A DNA stretch of 64,000 bases from positions 288,589 to 352,588 of the forward strand of contig NZ_FPBM01000002.1 of NCBI RefSeq assembly GCF_900116715.1. Reading direction: 5' to 3'. How positions within the stretch are numbered: position 1 is the first letter of the stretch; every line of letters begins with the position of its first letter. Below are positions 26,258 through 36,039 of this stretch, one piece after another. A program made the position numbers and the translations under genes. The notes beneath the pieces were generated by a model. It searched no databases, was not told the DNA's origin, and saw only the letters and a program-made list of their open reading frames with translations. The DNA is from Polaromonas sp. YR568. GTDB taxonomy: Bacteria; Pseudomonadota; Gammaproteobacteria; Burkholderiales; Burkholderiaceae_C.

Positions 26258-27667
26258 TCAAACAGGTACGGCAACCAGGTCGTGGCCCTGGGTTCCGACA
26301 ATGCGGGCCCGGGTGAATTCACCGACCTTCAGCGTCTTGCTGATTTTCTCGGGCGGCAGCAGCTTGACCACGCCGTCGATCTCGGGCGCATCAGCATAAG
26401 AACGCCCCGTGCCGCCCTTGCGGCCCAAGGCCGGCGCCGAATCCACCAGCACCTGCATGGTCACGCCTATGCGCTGCTGCAGCTTCTGGCTGGAAACAGC
26501 TTCGGCCACCGCCATGAAACGGGCGCGCCGCTCTTCACGCAATTCCATCGGCAACATGCCGGGAATGTCGTTGGCCGTGGCGCCTTCCACCGCGCTGTAG
26601 GCAAAGCAGCCTGCACGGTCGATTTTGGCTTCGCGCATGAAGTCCAGCAGGTGCTCGAACTCCGCTTCGGTCTCGCCGGGAAAGCCGGCGATGAAAGTGC
26701 TGCGAATCACGATCTCGGGGCAGATCTCGCGCCAGCGCGCAATGCGCTCGAGGTTTTTCTCACCGCTGGCCGGCCGCTTCATGCGTTTGAGCACATCCGG
26801 ATGGCTGTGCTGCAAGGGCACGTCGAGGTAAGGCAACACCTTGCCGGTGGCCATCAGCGGCAGCACTTCATCCACGCTGGGGTACGGGTACACGTAATGC
26901 AAGCGAACCCAGGCGCCGTAAGGCTCGGCAATTTCGCCCAGCGCCTGCACCAGTTCCAGCATGCGCGTCTTCACGGGTTTGCCGTCCCAGAAGCCGGTGC
27001 GGTATTTCACGTCCACGCCATAGGCCGAGGTGTCCTGGCTGATCACCAGCAACTCCTTCACGCCGCCCTCAAACAGTGCACGTGCCTCATTGAGCACATC
27101 ACCGATGGGCCGCGACACCAGGTCGCCGCGCATGGACGGGATGATGCAGAAGGTGCAGCGGTGGTTGCAGCCTTCGCTGATCTTCAGGTAGGCGTAATGC
27201 TTGGGCGTGAGCTTGATGCCGGCAATGCCAAAGGCGTTAGGCACCAGGTCCACAAACGGGTCGTGGGGTTTGGGCAGATTCAGGTGCACCGCATCCATCA
27301 CCTCTTGCGTGGCGTGCGGGCCCGTCACAGCCAGCACGCTGGGGTGCATCTGGCGCACCAGGTTGCCGCCGCCCTCGCCTGCCTTGGCACCCAGGCACCC
27401 GGTGACGATGACCTTGCCGTTTTCGGCCAGTGCTTCGCCAATGGTGTCCAGGCTTTCCTTGACCGCATCGTCGATGAAGCCGCAGGTGTTGACGATGACC
27501 AGGTCAGCGCCTTCAAAGGTTTTGGAGGTCTGGTAGCCCTCTGCACTCAATTGCGTGAGGATCAGTTCGGAATCGGTCAGGGCCTTGGGACAGCCCAGGC
27601 TGACAAAACCCACGCGCGGCGCGGGCTTGTTGGTAATGGAAATAGGTGGGGAAATAACTTCGCTCAT
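26258..27667 (-). CDS. rimO: Ribosomal protein S12 methylthiotransferase
   Basis: Radical SAM enzyme that methylthiolates Asp89 of ribosomal protein S12. The 469-residue protein has an N-terminal UPF0004 domain ([48 protein letters not shown]) whose three Cys bind the auxiliary cluster, the radical SAM motif CNHRCTFC in [19 protein letters not shown], and a C-terminal TRAM domain. [10 protein letters not shown] rather than the MiaB pattern marks it as RimO. Confidence 0.96.
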   Translation of the reverse strand: MSEVISPPISITNKPAPRVGFVSLGCPKALTDSELILTQLSAEGYQTSKTFEGADLVIVNTCGFIDDAVKESLDTIGEALAENGKVIVTGCLGAKAGEGGGNLVRQMHPSVLAVTGPHATQEVMDAVHLNLPKPHDPFVDLVPNAFGIAGIKLTPKHYAYLKISEGCNHRCTFCIIPSMRGDLVSRPIGDVLNEARALFEGGVKELLVISQDTSAYGVDVKYRTGFWDGKPVKTRMLELVQALGEIAEPYGAWVRLHYVYPYPSVDEVLPLMATGKVLPYLDVPLQHSHPDVLKRMKRPASGEKNLERIARWREICPEIVIRSTFIAGFPGETEAEFEHLLDFMREAKIDRAGCFAYSAVEGATANDIPGMLPMELREERRARFMAVAEAVSSQKLQQRIGVTMQVLVDSAPALGRKGGTGRSYADAPEIDGVVKLLPPEKISKTLKVGEFTRARIVGTQGHDLVAVPV

Positions 27668-27733
27668 GGGGTGTATTGTCTCAGGTCACCGATTTCTACG
27701 GGACCGCCAGAGATTCAACCCCTGGCTTTCACT

Positions 27734-28348
27734 TCAGCGCTTCAAGCCGAAAGCTTGGAGCATCTGCTCGCTTTGCTTTTGCATCTGCTCCTGCATCTGC
27801 GTAAAAACGGTTTTGGATTGCTCCACATAGTTGCCCATCATGCCTTGCATCATGGGAGATTGCGCATTCATGAACTGCGCCCACATCTCGGGCGTCAGCC
27901 CTTTGGACTGCTCGGCCATCTTGACCTGCAGGTCCATAAAACTCTGCACGTTCTTCTCGAGGTAGGCGCCCATGAAGCTTTGCATCGCATTGCCGTAAAA
28001 ACGGATGATGTTGGCGAGCACAGCCTCGGTGAACATCGGCGCGCCGCCGGTTTCTTCTTCAAGGATGATCTGCAGCAGGATGCTGCGCGTCAGATCTTCG
28101 TTGGTCTTGGCATCACGCACCACAAAATCGGCGGTGTCCATCACCAACTGGCGCACTTCAGTGAGCGTGATGTAGGTCGATGTCTCGGTGTCGTAGAGCC
28201 GGCGGTTCGGATACTTCTTGATCACGCGCGACGCCGCAGCCTTGCCGGCCGCCCGGCCGCTTTTGGCGCCGGGATTGCCGTCGGCAGCTGCCTCTGCCTG
28301 TGAAGGCGGAATGCCGGATGCCGGGCTGGTGGATTTGCTTTTTGGCAC
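27734..28348 (-). CDS. phaR: Polyhydroxyalkanoate synthesis repressor PhaR
   Basis: DNA- and PHB-binding repressor that controls phasin genes. The N-terminal PhaR/PHB accumulation regulator domain reads VIKKYPNRRLYDTETSTYITLTEVRQLV; the two PHB_acc repeats follow (LQIILEEETGGAPMFTEAVLANIIRFYG, then MGAYLEKNVQSFMDLQ). The Met/Gln-rich C-terminus is typical. I chose the GTG at 28348 (204 residues) because GAGGAG precedes it at ideal spacing; the longer open frame upstream lacks family similarity. With bdhA nearby, it indicates that the organism stores PHB. Confidence 0.93.
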   Translation of the reverse strand: MPKSKSTSPASGIPPSQAEAAADGNPGAKSGRAAGKAAASRVIKKYPNRRLYDTETSTYITLTEVRQLVMDTADFVVRDAKTNEDLTRSILLQIILEEETGGAPMFTEAVLANIIRFYGNAMQSFMGAYLEKNVQSFMDLQVKMAEQSKGLTPEMWAQFMNAQSPMMQGMMGNYVEQSKTVFTQMQEQMQKQSEQMLQAFGLKR

Positions 28349-28500
28349 TGATTTCTCCTCTGAATGACGACCGGCGCCGAAACGCCGGGACTCAATACAT
28401 TCTAGGAATTCTGATGTACTCAATCCCCTTGGTTTACCCTGTGTGATGAGCCTTACATCACAGTGATGCAAAGCTTTTACAGGAACCGATTTGAGGGAAT

Positions 28501-28577
28501 TGGTAGGCGCGATTGGACTCGAACCAACGACCCCCACCATGTCAAGGTGGTGCTCTAACCAGCTGAGCTACGCGCCT
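28501..28577 (-). tRNA. tRNA-Val (anticodon GAC)
   Basis: 77 nt read on the minus strand: acceptor AGGCGCG pairs with CGCGCCT, discriminator A and encoded CCA. The anticodon arm CACCT-TGACAT-GGTG gives GAC; D-arm GCTCAGCTGGTTAGAGC and T-loop GTTCGAGTC are canonical. It matches the E. coli tRNA-Val(GAC) core. Confidence 0.96.
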
Positions 28578-28597
28578 AAGGACTGTTCGAAGCTAGC

Positions 28598-28603
28598 AGT
28601 ATA
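28598..28603 (-). promoter_or_regulatory. -10 box of tRNA-Val promoter
   Basis: TATACT on the minus strand, 20 nt before the tRNA 5' end. The -35 region (GTGAAG about 17 nt upstream) is weak. Confidence 0.5.
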
Positions 28604-28634
28604 ACACGATAAAATACGGTCTTCACTGCGAGAC

Positions 28635-30896
28635 TCAACGTCTTCGCGCAGACCGCACACCCGGCACTTCGGCCACGATGCCCAGCACCTGGTTGAGGCG
28701 GCCCGATTGCGCCACTTCCACCGTGAAGGTCATCCAGGCCGTGCCGCCGCGGTTGTCTTTGACTGACTGCGTCTGCACGCCGATCACGTTCATTTTTTCC
28801 TTGGCGAACACTTCCGAGATATCGCGCAGCAGGCCCTGGCGGTCGGCGGCTTCCACGGCCACATCCACCGGGTACACCGCACCGTCGGGCGATTTGGGCG
28901 AGTTCCACTCCACCTCGATCACACGGTCAGGGCTGCCGCTAGCCATGTTGCGGAAGTTGCTGCAGTCACTGCGGTGAATGCTGACGCCTTTGCCCTTGGT
29001 GACAAAGCCCAGGATTTCATCGGGTGGCGCGGGCTTGCAGCATTTGGCGAGCTGGGTCAACAGCGATCCCATACCGACAACCAGCACGCCGCCGGAACCT
29101 TTCTTCGAGCCTGGGCTGGGCGCGCGCGCCTTTTTCGCCAGCACGTAGTCGTCCTGGCTCATGACCGGTTCGGGCGGCCTAAGCATGTTCTCGATGGTGC
29201 GCAGCGACAACTCGTCTTTGCCCACCACCTCAAACAAATCTTCCGCCGTCTTGAAGCCAAGCTGCACCGCCAGGTCATCCAGCTTCATCGCCGTTTTGCC
29301 TTCGCGCTGCAGCAGTTTTTCAACCGCTTCACGGCCCCTGGCAACCGTCTGTTCCATCGCCAGCGCGTTGAACCACGCGCGTACTTTGGACTTGGCCCGG
29401 TGGCTGCACAAAAAGCCCAGCTCCGGATTGAGCCAGTCGCGCGAAGGACCGCCGTCCTTGACGGTGATCACCTCAACTGTCTGGCCGTTTTGTAGCGGGG
29501 TATTGAGCGGCACCATCACACCATCAATGCGCGCGCCGCGGCAGCGATGCCCCAAGCTGGTGTGCACGCTGTAGGCAAAGTCGACTGTGGTCGCGCCCTG
29601 CGGCAACTCCACAATGGCCGCGTCCGGCGTCAGCACATAGATGCGGTCTTCAAAGAGGCCCTGCTTGGCATCGCGCGCACGCTGCGCTGCCGGGCCCGAA
29701 AGGTCGCGCTCCCAGGCCAGCAGTTGCCGCAGCACCGCAATTTTTGCGTCGTACTCACTGCTCGCCGACACGCCGGCATAGCCCTTGGCCCCTGCTTCCT
29801 TGTAAGCCCAGTGCGCAGCCACGCCGTGCTCTGCATGGTCATGCATGGCCTGTGTGCGCACCTGAATCTCCACCGCCCTGCCCGCGTCGTCGCGCACCAC
29901 AGTGTGCAGCGACTGGTAACCGTTGGTCTTGGGTTTGGCGATGTAGTCGTCGAACTCGCCGTCTACCGGTGTGAAGCGCGAATGCACAAAACCAAGCGCC
30001 GCATAACAGCCCTTCACGTCGGCGGCGATCACCCGCAGCGCGCGAATGTCGAACACCTGCTCGAAGTCCAGCGACTTGCCGCGCATCTTTTTCACGATGC
30101 TGTAGATGTGCTTGGGCCTACCCTGCACCAGCGCGGCAATGCCGTTCTGGTTCAGCTCGCGCTCAAGTTGGGCGCGCAGGGCCTCCATAAAGCCTTCGCG
30201 CTCTACTCGCTTTTCATCGAGCAGGCGCGCCGTCTGTTTATACGTATCGGGTTCCAGGAAACGGAAAGCCAGGTCTTCCATTTCCCATTTGATCTGCCAG
30301 ATGCCCAGGCGATTGGCCAGCGGTGCAAAGACGTGCAGCGACTCATACGCCAGCGGCAAAGGCGCTGTCTGACGCGTGGCCGCATAGTGGCGCAGCGTCT
30401 GCAAGCGCGAAGCCAGCCGCAGCATCACCACCCGCAAGTCACGCGAAAACGCCAGCAGCATCTTGCGCACGTTTTCAGTCTGCGCAGCCGGGTCGTCCAG
30501 CAACTGCGCCTTGGCATTGGCCGAACGCGCCTGGCGTTGCACATGGACCAGCTTGGTGGTCTCCATCGCCAGCGCGGCGTAGTTGGCGCCGAAGGCCTTG
30601 GTGATCACTTCCTGCGGCTTGGTCAGGTGCTGGCAGGCGTAGACCAGGTAAGTCGCCGCCTGCATGGCCTCTGAGCCGCCAATGGTTTTCAGAATGGCGG
30701 CCACCGCATCGGCATGCGCCAGGATGTTCTCGCCCGTATCGTGCGTTTCGCTGGCGATCAGCGGCTCGGCAAACGCGCGGGCGCGGGCCAGCGCGTGCGG
30801 CTGGTCCGGCAGGCTGTCGGCCGTGGCGGTCACGATGGAGGCGTTCGCCCCCTGGGAGCTTGCCGGGCCACCCGGCCCGGCCACATTGCTTTTCAT
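28635..30896 (-). CDS. relA: (p)ppGpp synthetase RelA
   Basis: A 753-residue RelA/SpoT homologue. The N-terminal hydrolase domain has lost its HD motif (the region reads ATYLVYACQHL where SpoT has a histidine-aspartate pair), so this is the synthetase-only RelA type. The synthetase domain has GRPKHIYSIVKKM, FDIRALRVI and DDYIAKPKTNGYQSLHTVV; TGS (DRIYVLTPDAAIVELPQGATTVDFAYSVH), helical and C-terminal ACT domains follow. It is ribosome-associated and responds to uncharged tRNA. The gene ends near the tRNA-Val gene on the same strand. Confidence 0.95.
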   Translation of the reverse strand: MKSNVAGPGGPASSQGANASIVTATADSLPDQPHALARARAFAEPLIASETHDTGENILAHADAVAAILKTIGGSEAMQAATYLVYACQHLTKPQEVITKAFGANYAALAMETTKLVHVQRQARSANAKAQLLDDPAAQTENVRKMLLAFSRDLRVVMLRLASRLQTLRHYAATRQTAPLPLAYESLHVFAPLANRLGIWQIKWEMEDLAFRFLEPDTYKQTARLLDEKRVEREGFMEALRAQLERELNQNGIAALVQGRPKHIYSIVKKMRGKSLDFEQVFDIRALRVIAADVKGCYAALGFVHSRFTPVDGEFDDYIAKPKTNGYQSLHTVVRDDAGRAVEIQVRTQAMHDHAEHGVAAHWAYKEAGAKGYAGVSASSEYDAKIAVLRQLLAWERDLSGPAAQRARDAKQGLFEDRIYVLTPDAAIVELPQGATTVDFAYSVHTSLGHRCRGARIDGVMVPLNTPLQNGQTVEVITVKDGGPSRDWLNPELGFLCSHRAKSKVRAWFNALAMEQTVARGREAVEKLLQREGKTAMKLDDLAVQLGFKTAEDLFEVVGKDELSLRTIENMLRPPEPVMSQDDYVLAKKARAPSPGSKKGSGGVLVVGMGSLLTQLAKCCKPAPPDEILGFVTKGKGVSIHRSDCSNFRNMASGSPDRVIEVEWNSPKSPDGAVYPVDVAVEAADRQGLLRDISEVFAKEKMNVIGVQTQSVKDNRGGTAWMTFTVEVAQSGRLNQVLGIVAEVPGVRSARRR

Positions 30897-30953
30897 GAAA
30901 CTTCAGTCAAATAGTTGCAAGGCTGGCTGCACATGCGCCAGCCATCACGGGGA

Positions 30954-31874
30954 TCACCCAAGCAGGAAACCGGCCACCACGGCCACTTGGTCGGCTGCGA
31001 TCAGTGTGGGCGCATGCCCTACCCCTTCAAATTCCACCAGGCGGGCCCGCGGGCCGCGCGCCGTCATGGCCTGGGCTGTCTGGGGGCTGAGCAGGTCCGA
31101 CTGCCTGCCCCGGATCAACAGCGTTTCGGCCTTGATATTGTCATAGAGCTGCCAGAGCATGGCTTCACCCTGCAGCGTGGACTCCTGCGTTGCCTGCTTG
31201 AAGGGCACGGAAATCGCCGGGTCGTAATGCAGGCGCCACTCGGCATCGGCCGCGTCCGACACGCGCTTGAGCATGGGGCGCGACAGCGCCAGCCACTGCT
31301 CAGGGGTGTGCGGGCCAAAGCTCTGCGAAATCGCCCACATCGCATCGGCCGCCTGTTGCACCGACCCAAAATGGCCCGCCTGCCCCAGATAAGCACCAAT
31401 CCGGACAATCGCGTCCCACTGGATGGCCGGCCCAACGTCGTTCAGCACCAAGCGGCGCACAGGCACGGGCAATGGCAAGCCGGGCTGCCCGCAGACCCCG
31501 ATGCCGATCAGGCCGCCCATGCTGGTGCCCACCCAATCCAGCGTCTTGACCTGCGCCTGGGCGTGCAACTGGCCCAGCATGGCAAGCATGTCACCCGCAT
31601 ATGCGGGAATCTGGTAGCCCATGGGGTCTTTGAGCCAGTCGCTCTCACCGCGGCCCACCACATCGGGGCAGACCACACGCAAGCCGCCCGGGCGCCCGGC
31701 GCCCTGCTCGACCAATGCCCGCGCCAGCACGTCAAAGTCCCGCCCCTGGCGCGACAGGCCGTGCACACAGACGACCACGTTGGCGCTGTCCGCCTGGCCC
31801 CATTGCCAATAAGCCATGCGGTGTCCGCCTGAGGCGTCGGGGCAATTTACGTAGTTCAGCGTAGGTTGGGTCAT
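30954..31874 (-). CDS. Alpha/beta hydrolase fold protein
   Basis: A 306-residue hydrolase. The oxyanion HG lies in VVVCVHGLSRQGRDFD, the nucleophile elbow is WVGTSMGGLIG (Ser in GTSMGG), the acid is likely the Asp of IRGRQSDLLS, and the His is in FEGVGHAP. A lid of helices occupies about residues 145-235. Substrate is not readable. It is divergent from bdhA with 118 bp between the starts, so a role in hydroxyalkanoate metabolism is possible but only by location. Confidence 0.85.
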   Translation of the reverse strand: MTQPTLNYVNCPDASGGHRMAYWQWGQADSANVVVCVHGLSRQGRDFDVLARALVEQGAGRPGGLRVVCPDVVGRGESDWLKDPMGYQIPAYAGDMLAMLGQLHAQAQVKTLDWVGTSMGGLIGIGVCGQPGLPLPVPVRRLVLNDVGPAIQWDAIVRIGAYLGQAGHFGSVQQAADAMWAISQSFGPHTPEQWLALSRPMLKRVSDAADAEWRLHYDPAISVPFKQATQESTLQGEAMLWQLYDNIKAETLLIRGRQSDLLSPQTAQAMTARGPRARLVEFEGVGHAPTLIAADQVAVVAGFLLG

Positions 31875-31992
31875 GGTGATAGCGTTTCAATCAAAGGCTT
31901 GATAATTGCTTGAGATATTGACCGGCCGCCGCTTGCGCCGCGCACCGTTCAAAGCCCCAGTTCAACCATCGTAAATCATCCGGAGAAACAAC

Positions 31993-32775
31993 ATGCTCAA
32001 AGGTAAAACAGCCCTCGTCACCGGCTCGACCAGCGGGATCGGCCTGGGCATCGCCAAGGCGCTGGCGGCGCAAGGCGCCAACATCGTCATCAACGGCTTT
32101 GGCGACGTCGACGGCCCCAAGGCAGAAGTGGAAGCGCTAGGCGCGCGTGTGGCCTACCACGGCGCCGACATGAGCAAGGTCTCGGACATCGAAGACATGA
32201 TGCGTTACGCCGCCGCGCAGTTCGGCCAGGTCGACATCCTGGTCAACAACGCCGGTATCCAGCACGTGGCCCGCGTCGAGAATTTCCCGGTTGAACGATG
32301 GGACGCCGTGATCGCCATCAACCTGAGCAGCGCCTTCCACGCCACGCGCCTGGCGCTGCCTGCCATGCTGGCCGCCGACGGCGGCAAAGGCTGGGGCCGC
32401 ATCATCAACGTGGCCTCGGTGCACGGCCTGGTCGGCTCGGCCGAAAAATCCGCCTACGTCGCCGCCAAGCACGGCATTGTGGGCCTGACGAAAGTCACCG
32501 CGCTAGAAAACGCCACCACCGGCGTCACCTGCAACGCCATCTGCCCCGGCTGGGTGCTCACGCCCCTGGTGCAAAAACAGGTGGACGCCAAAGCCGCCGC
32601 CGGCAATATCAGCAACGAGGCGGCCACCAAACAACTGCTGGGCGAAAAAGAGCCGTCGATGCAATTCACTACGCCCGAAGAGCTGGGCGCGTTGGCGGTG
32701 TTTTTCTGCTCGCCTGCCGGCAACAACGTGCGCGGCGTGGCCTGGAACATGGACGGCGGCTGGGCGGCGCAGTAA
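31993..32775 (+). CDS. bdhA: D-3-hydroxybutyrate dehydrogenase
   Basis: Short-chain dehydrogenase that turns 3-hydroxybutyrate into acetoacetate with NAD+, in PHB catabolism. NAD site TGSTSGIGLGIA, NNAG in LVNNAGIQHVA, and the catalytic Ser-Tyr-Lys in NVASVHGLVGSAEKSAYVAAKHG. NAICPGWVLTPLVQKQ and the C-terminal WNMDGGW are close to known bacterial BdhA. 260 residues; start preceded by GGAGAAAC. Confidence 0.92.
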   Translation: MLKGKTALVTGSTSGIGLGIAKALAAQGANIVINGFGDVDGPKAEVEALGARVAYHGADMSKVSDIEDMMRYAAAQFGQVDILVNNAGIQHVARVENFPVERWDAVIAINLSSAFHATRLALPAMLAADGGKGWGRIINVASVHGLVGSAEKSAYVAAKHGIVGLTKVTALENATTGVTCNAICPGWVLTPLVQKQVDAKAAAGNISNEAATKQLLGEKEPSMQFTTPEELGALAVFFCSPAGNNVRGVAWNMDGGWAAQ

Positions 32776-32780
32776 GCGGC

Positions 32781-33875
32781 TTACAGCATCCGGCGCACGT
32801 AATCGCCAATCGCCAGCGAGCTAGTCAACCCCGGCGACTCAATACCGAAAAGATTGACCAGGCCAGGCACGCCGTGATCACGCGGGCCCTGAATCAGGAA
32901 ATCCTTGGCGGGCTCATGCGGCGCCTGGATTTTGGGGCGCATGCCCGAGTAGCCAGGCATCAGTGCACCGTCGGCCAACGCTGGCCAGTACTTGCGCACC
33001 TCGGCATAAAAAGCATCGCCGCGCGCCGGGTCCACTACCAGGTCATCGGGTGAATCGACCCATTGCACATCGGGCCCGAACTTGGCCTGGCCACCCAGGT
33101 CGATGGTGAGGTGCACACCCAGCCCAGCGGCTTCGGGCACGGGGTAAATCAGGCGGCTGAAGGGCGAACGGCCGGGCAAGGTGAAGTAATTGCCTTTGGC
33201 ATAGTGGCTGGGCGGCACATGCTCTGCGGGCAAGCCTGCAAAGCGGCTGGCCAGAGATTGTGCGTGCAGACCCGCAGCGTTGACGACGGTTTTTGCCTCA
33301 AGCTCCGTACCGTCCTCCGCAATCAAATAAATAGCCGCCGGCGTGCATTCCGCGCGGGCCAAAGGCGAATTCAACACCACCAGTCCGCCCGCGTTCTCCA
33401 GATCACCCTGCAAGGCCAGCATGAGGCCGTGGCTGTCGACGATGCCGGTGCTGGGTGAATGCAGCGCGGCCACACATTCGAGTTGCGGCTCCATGGCGCG
33501 AGCTTCCTCACGTGTGAGCAGCACAAGGTCCAATACGCCGTTGGCGTCGGCTTTCTCGCGGATGCCCTGCAGTTGCGCGACCTGCGCATCGCTCGTTGCC
33601 ACGATGAGCTTGCCGCAGCGCTGGTGGCCTATGCCGCGTTCAGCGCAGTAGTCATACAGCAGGCCCTTGCCGTGCACGCACAGCCTGGCCTTGAGCGAGC
33701 CTTGCGGGTAGTAGATGCCGGCGTGAATCACTTCACTGTTGCGCGAGCTGGTGCCGGTGCCTATGGCGTCCGCCGCTTCCAGCACCATCACTTCGCGGCC
33801 CTGCAAGGCCAGCGCACGCGCTACGGCCAGGCCTACGACGCCTGCGCCAACCACCACGCAATCAACCCGGTCCAT
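32781..33875 (-). CDS. lhgO: FAD-dependent oxidoreductase, L-2-hydroxyglutarate oxidase-like
   Basis: A 364-residue flavoprotein: [29 protein letters not shown] binds FAD, and [16 protein letters not shown] followed by [14 protein letters not shown] is the signature I know from the L-2-hydroxyglutarate dehydrogenase/oxidase family. The C-terminus carries [19 protein letters not shown]. The true substrate could be another 2-hydroxy acid or an N-methyl amine. The ATG at 33875 overlaps the preceding stop (TGATG), so it is coupled to the deacetylase-like gene. Residues about 169-186 ([16 protein letters not shown]) come from the dispersed repeat. Confidence 0.82.
   Translation of the reverse strand: MDRVDCVVVGAGVVGLAVARALALQGREVMVLEAADAIGTGTSSRNSEVIHAGIYYPQGSLKARLCVHGKGLLYDYCAERGIGHQRCGKLIVATSDAQVAQLQGIREKADANGVLDLVLLTREEARAMEPQLECVAALHSPSTGIVDSHGLMLALQGDLENAGGLVVLNSPLARAECTPAAIYLIAEDGTELEAKTVVNAAGLHAQSLASRFAGLPAEHVPPSHYAKGNYFTLPGRSPFSRLIYPVPEAAGLGVHLTIDLGGQAKFGPDVQWVDSPDDLVVDPARGDAFYAEVRKYWPALADGALMPGYSGMRPKIQAPHEPAKDFLIQGPRDHGVPGLVNLFGIESPGLTSSLAIGDYVRRML
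33319..33371 (+). repeat. Dispersed ~50-bp repeat, copy 6 (inside lhgO)
   Basis: Reads GCAATCAAATAAATAGCCG, then CCGGCGTGCATTC and CGCGCGGGCCAAAGGCGAAT. More diverged than other copies but aligned at the same spacing. Antisense to lhgO and translated in the shared frame. Confidence 0.6.
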
Positions 33876-34915
33876 CAACGCCCTTCAAAGCCTTCAATGA
33901 CATTGACGGCATTGGTGCCCAGCTCCGCTGCGGCGTAACCGCCCTCAAGCACAAACACAGTCGGCAGGCCCAGCTTGCCCAGGCGCTCACCCAGGCGGAT
34001 GAAGTCGTCTGGCCGCAGTGCGAATTTGGAAATCGGGTCTTCGGCAAAGGTGTCCAGCCCCAGCGATACCACCAGCGCGTCGGCGCGGTAGCCGGCGATG
34101 CGCGTGCAGGCCGTTTCAAGCGCCTCAAACCAGCGGGGCACTGTGCAGCCGGCGGGCAACGGCAGGTTCAGGTTAAAGCCTGCGCCCTCGCCCTCGCCGG
34201 TCTCGTCGGCGTGGCCCAGGTAGAACGGGTATTCCGTCATCGGGTCGCCGTGCAGGCTGATAAACAGCACATCGGCGCGGCCGTAAAAAATGCTTTGTGT
34301 GCCGTTGCCGTGGTGGTAATCGACATCGAGCACGGCCACACGCGCCGCGCCGCCGTCGCGCAACGCCTGCGCGGCGACGCCCGCATTGTTCAAAAAGCAG
34401 TAACCGCCCATGAAGTCTGGCCCCGCGTGGTGGCCGGGAGGGCGGCTGCAGCAGAACACGGCGCGTTCGCTGTCGCTACCCAGCAAAGCGGCTGCGCTCG
34501 CGGCAGCATCGGCACCGGCCTTGGCGGCCTGCCAGGTGCCGGCTGACAGCGGCGAGCCGTTGTCCATCGAATACAGCCCCAGCCGCGCGGTGAAATTGAC
34601 GGGCTCCACATCGCTGCGCAGGGTACGCACCGGCCATACCGAGGGGAAAGGCTGGCGCTGCTCGTTGCCGGCCTCCAGCGCCACCCAGTCGCGCCAGGCG
34701 TGTTCCAGAAATGCCAGGTAGCGGGCGGTGTGCACCTTGGCCAGCACCGCGCGGCTGTCTGCATGCGGCGTGCGCAGCACATGGCCGCGCTCGGTCAGGC
34801 GGGTTTTGACGAACTCGGCCCGGGCCGGGGTTTCAAAGCAGGGCACGCGCTCGCCGCGAAAAAATTCGTACTGCGGGGCATGGGCGTGGTGGCTGTCGCT
34901 GAAGAAAGTGAGCAT
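33875..34915 (-). CDS. Histone deacetylase family protein, acetylpolyamine amidohydrolase-like
   Basis: A 346-residue zinc deacetylase. The N-terminus ([32 protein letters not shown]) and the core closely follow bacterial acetylpolyamine amidohydrolase rather than histone deacetylases. Active-site features: [22 protein letters not shown] (paired His), [12 protein letters not shown] (zinc Asp and His), [13 protein letters not shown] (zinc Asp) and [10 protein letters not shown]. It would release acetate from acetylated polyamines or related amides in the cytoplasm. It lies 46 bp after the N-formylglutamate amidohydrolase-like gene and overlaps lhgO. Confidence 0.88.
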   Translation of the reverse strand: MLTFFSDSHHAHAPQYEFFRGERVPCFETPARAEFVKTRLTERGHVLRTPHADSRAVLAKVHTARYLAFLEHAWRDWVALEAGNEQRQPFPSVWPVRTLRSDVEPVNFTARLGLYSMDNGSPLSAGTWQAAKAGADAAASAAALLGSDSERAVFCCSRPPGHHAGPDFMGGYCFLNNAGVAAQALRDGGAARVAVLDVDYHHGNGTQSIFYGRADVLFISLHGDPMTEYPFYLGHADETGEGEGAGFNLNLPLPAGCTVPRWFEALETACTRIAGYRADALVVSLGLDTFAEDPISKFALRPDDFIRLGERLGKLGLPTVFVLEGGYAAAELGTNAVNVIEGFEGR

Positions 34916-34961
34916 GGCGGCAATGGTTGGACGAACAAAGTGCAGGCCGGGGCCCGCGGAA

Positions 34962-35807
34962 TCAAAGCGTGCGCGGATCCGTCTTCAGCAGCATCTCAAC
35001 CAGCGAGCGAAGCGAGGTCTTGAGTTGCGCGGCGCCAGGCGTTAACGCAAACGTGGTTTCGTCCATGTAGAGCTTGCGGTTGATCTCCAGCTGGATGCTG
35101 TGCCGGTGCGCTGCCGGGTTGCTGTAGCGGCGCACCAGTTCCACGCCTTTGTAGGGGTGGTTGTAGGCCACGTTGTAGCCCTGCGCCTTGAGGTGTTCGC
35201 ACACGCGCTGCGACAAGGCCAGGCTGGCCGTTGTGCCTTCGCGGTCGCCCACCACGAAGTCGGCATGCTCCTCGCCCGGAAAGTCCGTCGCGCTGCTCGA
35301 GGCGACGGCCGGCATGGAATGGCAGTTGATGTGCAGGCTGTAGCCGTGCTGGCGATGCGCAGCGTCAATCGCCTGCTCCACCGCCGCGTGATACGGCACC
35401 CAGCATTGCTCGATGCGCGCCTGGATTTCGGCCACGCCCAGCTTGCGGTCATACAGCGGCACGCCTTCGTCGGTGGTGCGCCAGATCAGGCCCTTGCCCA
35501 GGCGGACCTTGGACATGATTCTGGGGTCGGTCTCTACCGGACCGGGCCAGGGCGCATCGAGCAGGGTCACATCCATCTCGGTGGTGTTGCGGTTGGCGTC
35601 GAGGTAGCTGCGGGGAAAATGCGCCTCTATCCAGTGCACGCCCATTGCGGGCGCAAAGTCGTAGAGCTTTTCAACATGCGTGTCTTCGGCGCTGCGCAGC
35701 ACGTCGAGCTCGCAGGCGTGCCTGAAATCGGCGGGATACACGGTGCCACTGTGAGGGGAATCAAGAACCACCGGAGTGCTTCCGGGCAGATGGGTAATGC
35801 GCTGCAT
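34962..35807 (-). CDS. N-formylglutamate amidohydrolase family protein
   Basis: A 281-residue FGase-family zinc hydrolase. Typical stretches are VVLDSPHSGTVYPADF, DTHVEKLYDFAP, ANRNTTEMD and YSLHINCHSMPA; later NHPYKGVELVRRY and IQLEINRKLYMDE. HutG-type enzymes split N-formylglutamate in histidine breakdown, but no hut genes are here. Its operon partners, an acetylpolyamine amidohydrolase-like enzyme and a flavin oxidase, suggest removal of an N-acyl or N-formyl group in another catabolic route (inference). Confidence 0.85.
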   Translation of the reverse strand: MQRITHLPGSTPVVLDSPHSGTVYPADFRHACELDVLRSAEDTHVEKLYDFAPAMGVHWIEAHFPRSYLDANRNTTEMDVTLLDAPWPGPVETDPRIMSKVRLGKGLIWRTTDEGVPLYDRKLGVAEIQARIEQCWVPYHAAVEQAIDAAHRQHGYSLHINCHSMPAVASSSATDFPGEEHADFVVGDREGTTASLALSQRVCEHLKAQGYNVAYNHPYKGVELVRRYSNPAAHRHSIQLEINRKLYMDETTFALTPGAAQLKTSLRSLVEMLLKTDPRTL

Positions 35808-36039
35808 GGCTTGACTTTAGCAGCAGCGGCACTGGCAAAAGCCGGGACATTGAGCGCACGGTGCGATGTTGTTGCAGTGCGCAAACTTCCGCTTGTCCTA
35901 CAGGCATTCAACGATTGCACTCACACCGGCGCACCGGGCCAGCCCCTAAATTTCATGACGGAAACCACGCACGCCGGTCCGGTTTCATGTTGATTTTCAG
36001 GCCGGCGTGAAAAGTAAATTTATCCATGAAGGAAGCACC

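Noticed and set aside
26282..28303. Open plus-strand frame of 673 codons
   Set aside because: Runs antisense through rimO and phaR, both well supported; no domain content.
28635..30896. Bifunctional SpoT instead of RelA
   Set aside because: The hydrolase HD pair is missing and the synthetase region is of RelA type, so hydrolase activity is unlikely.
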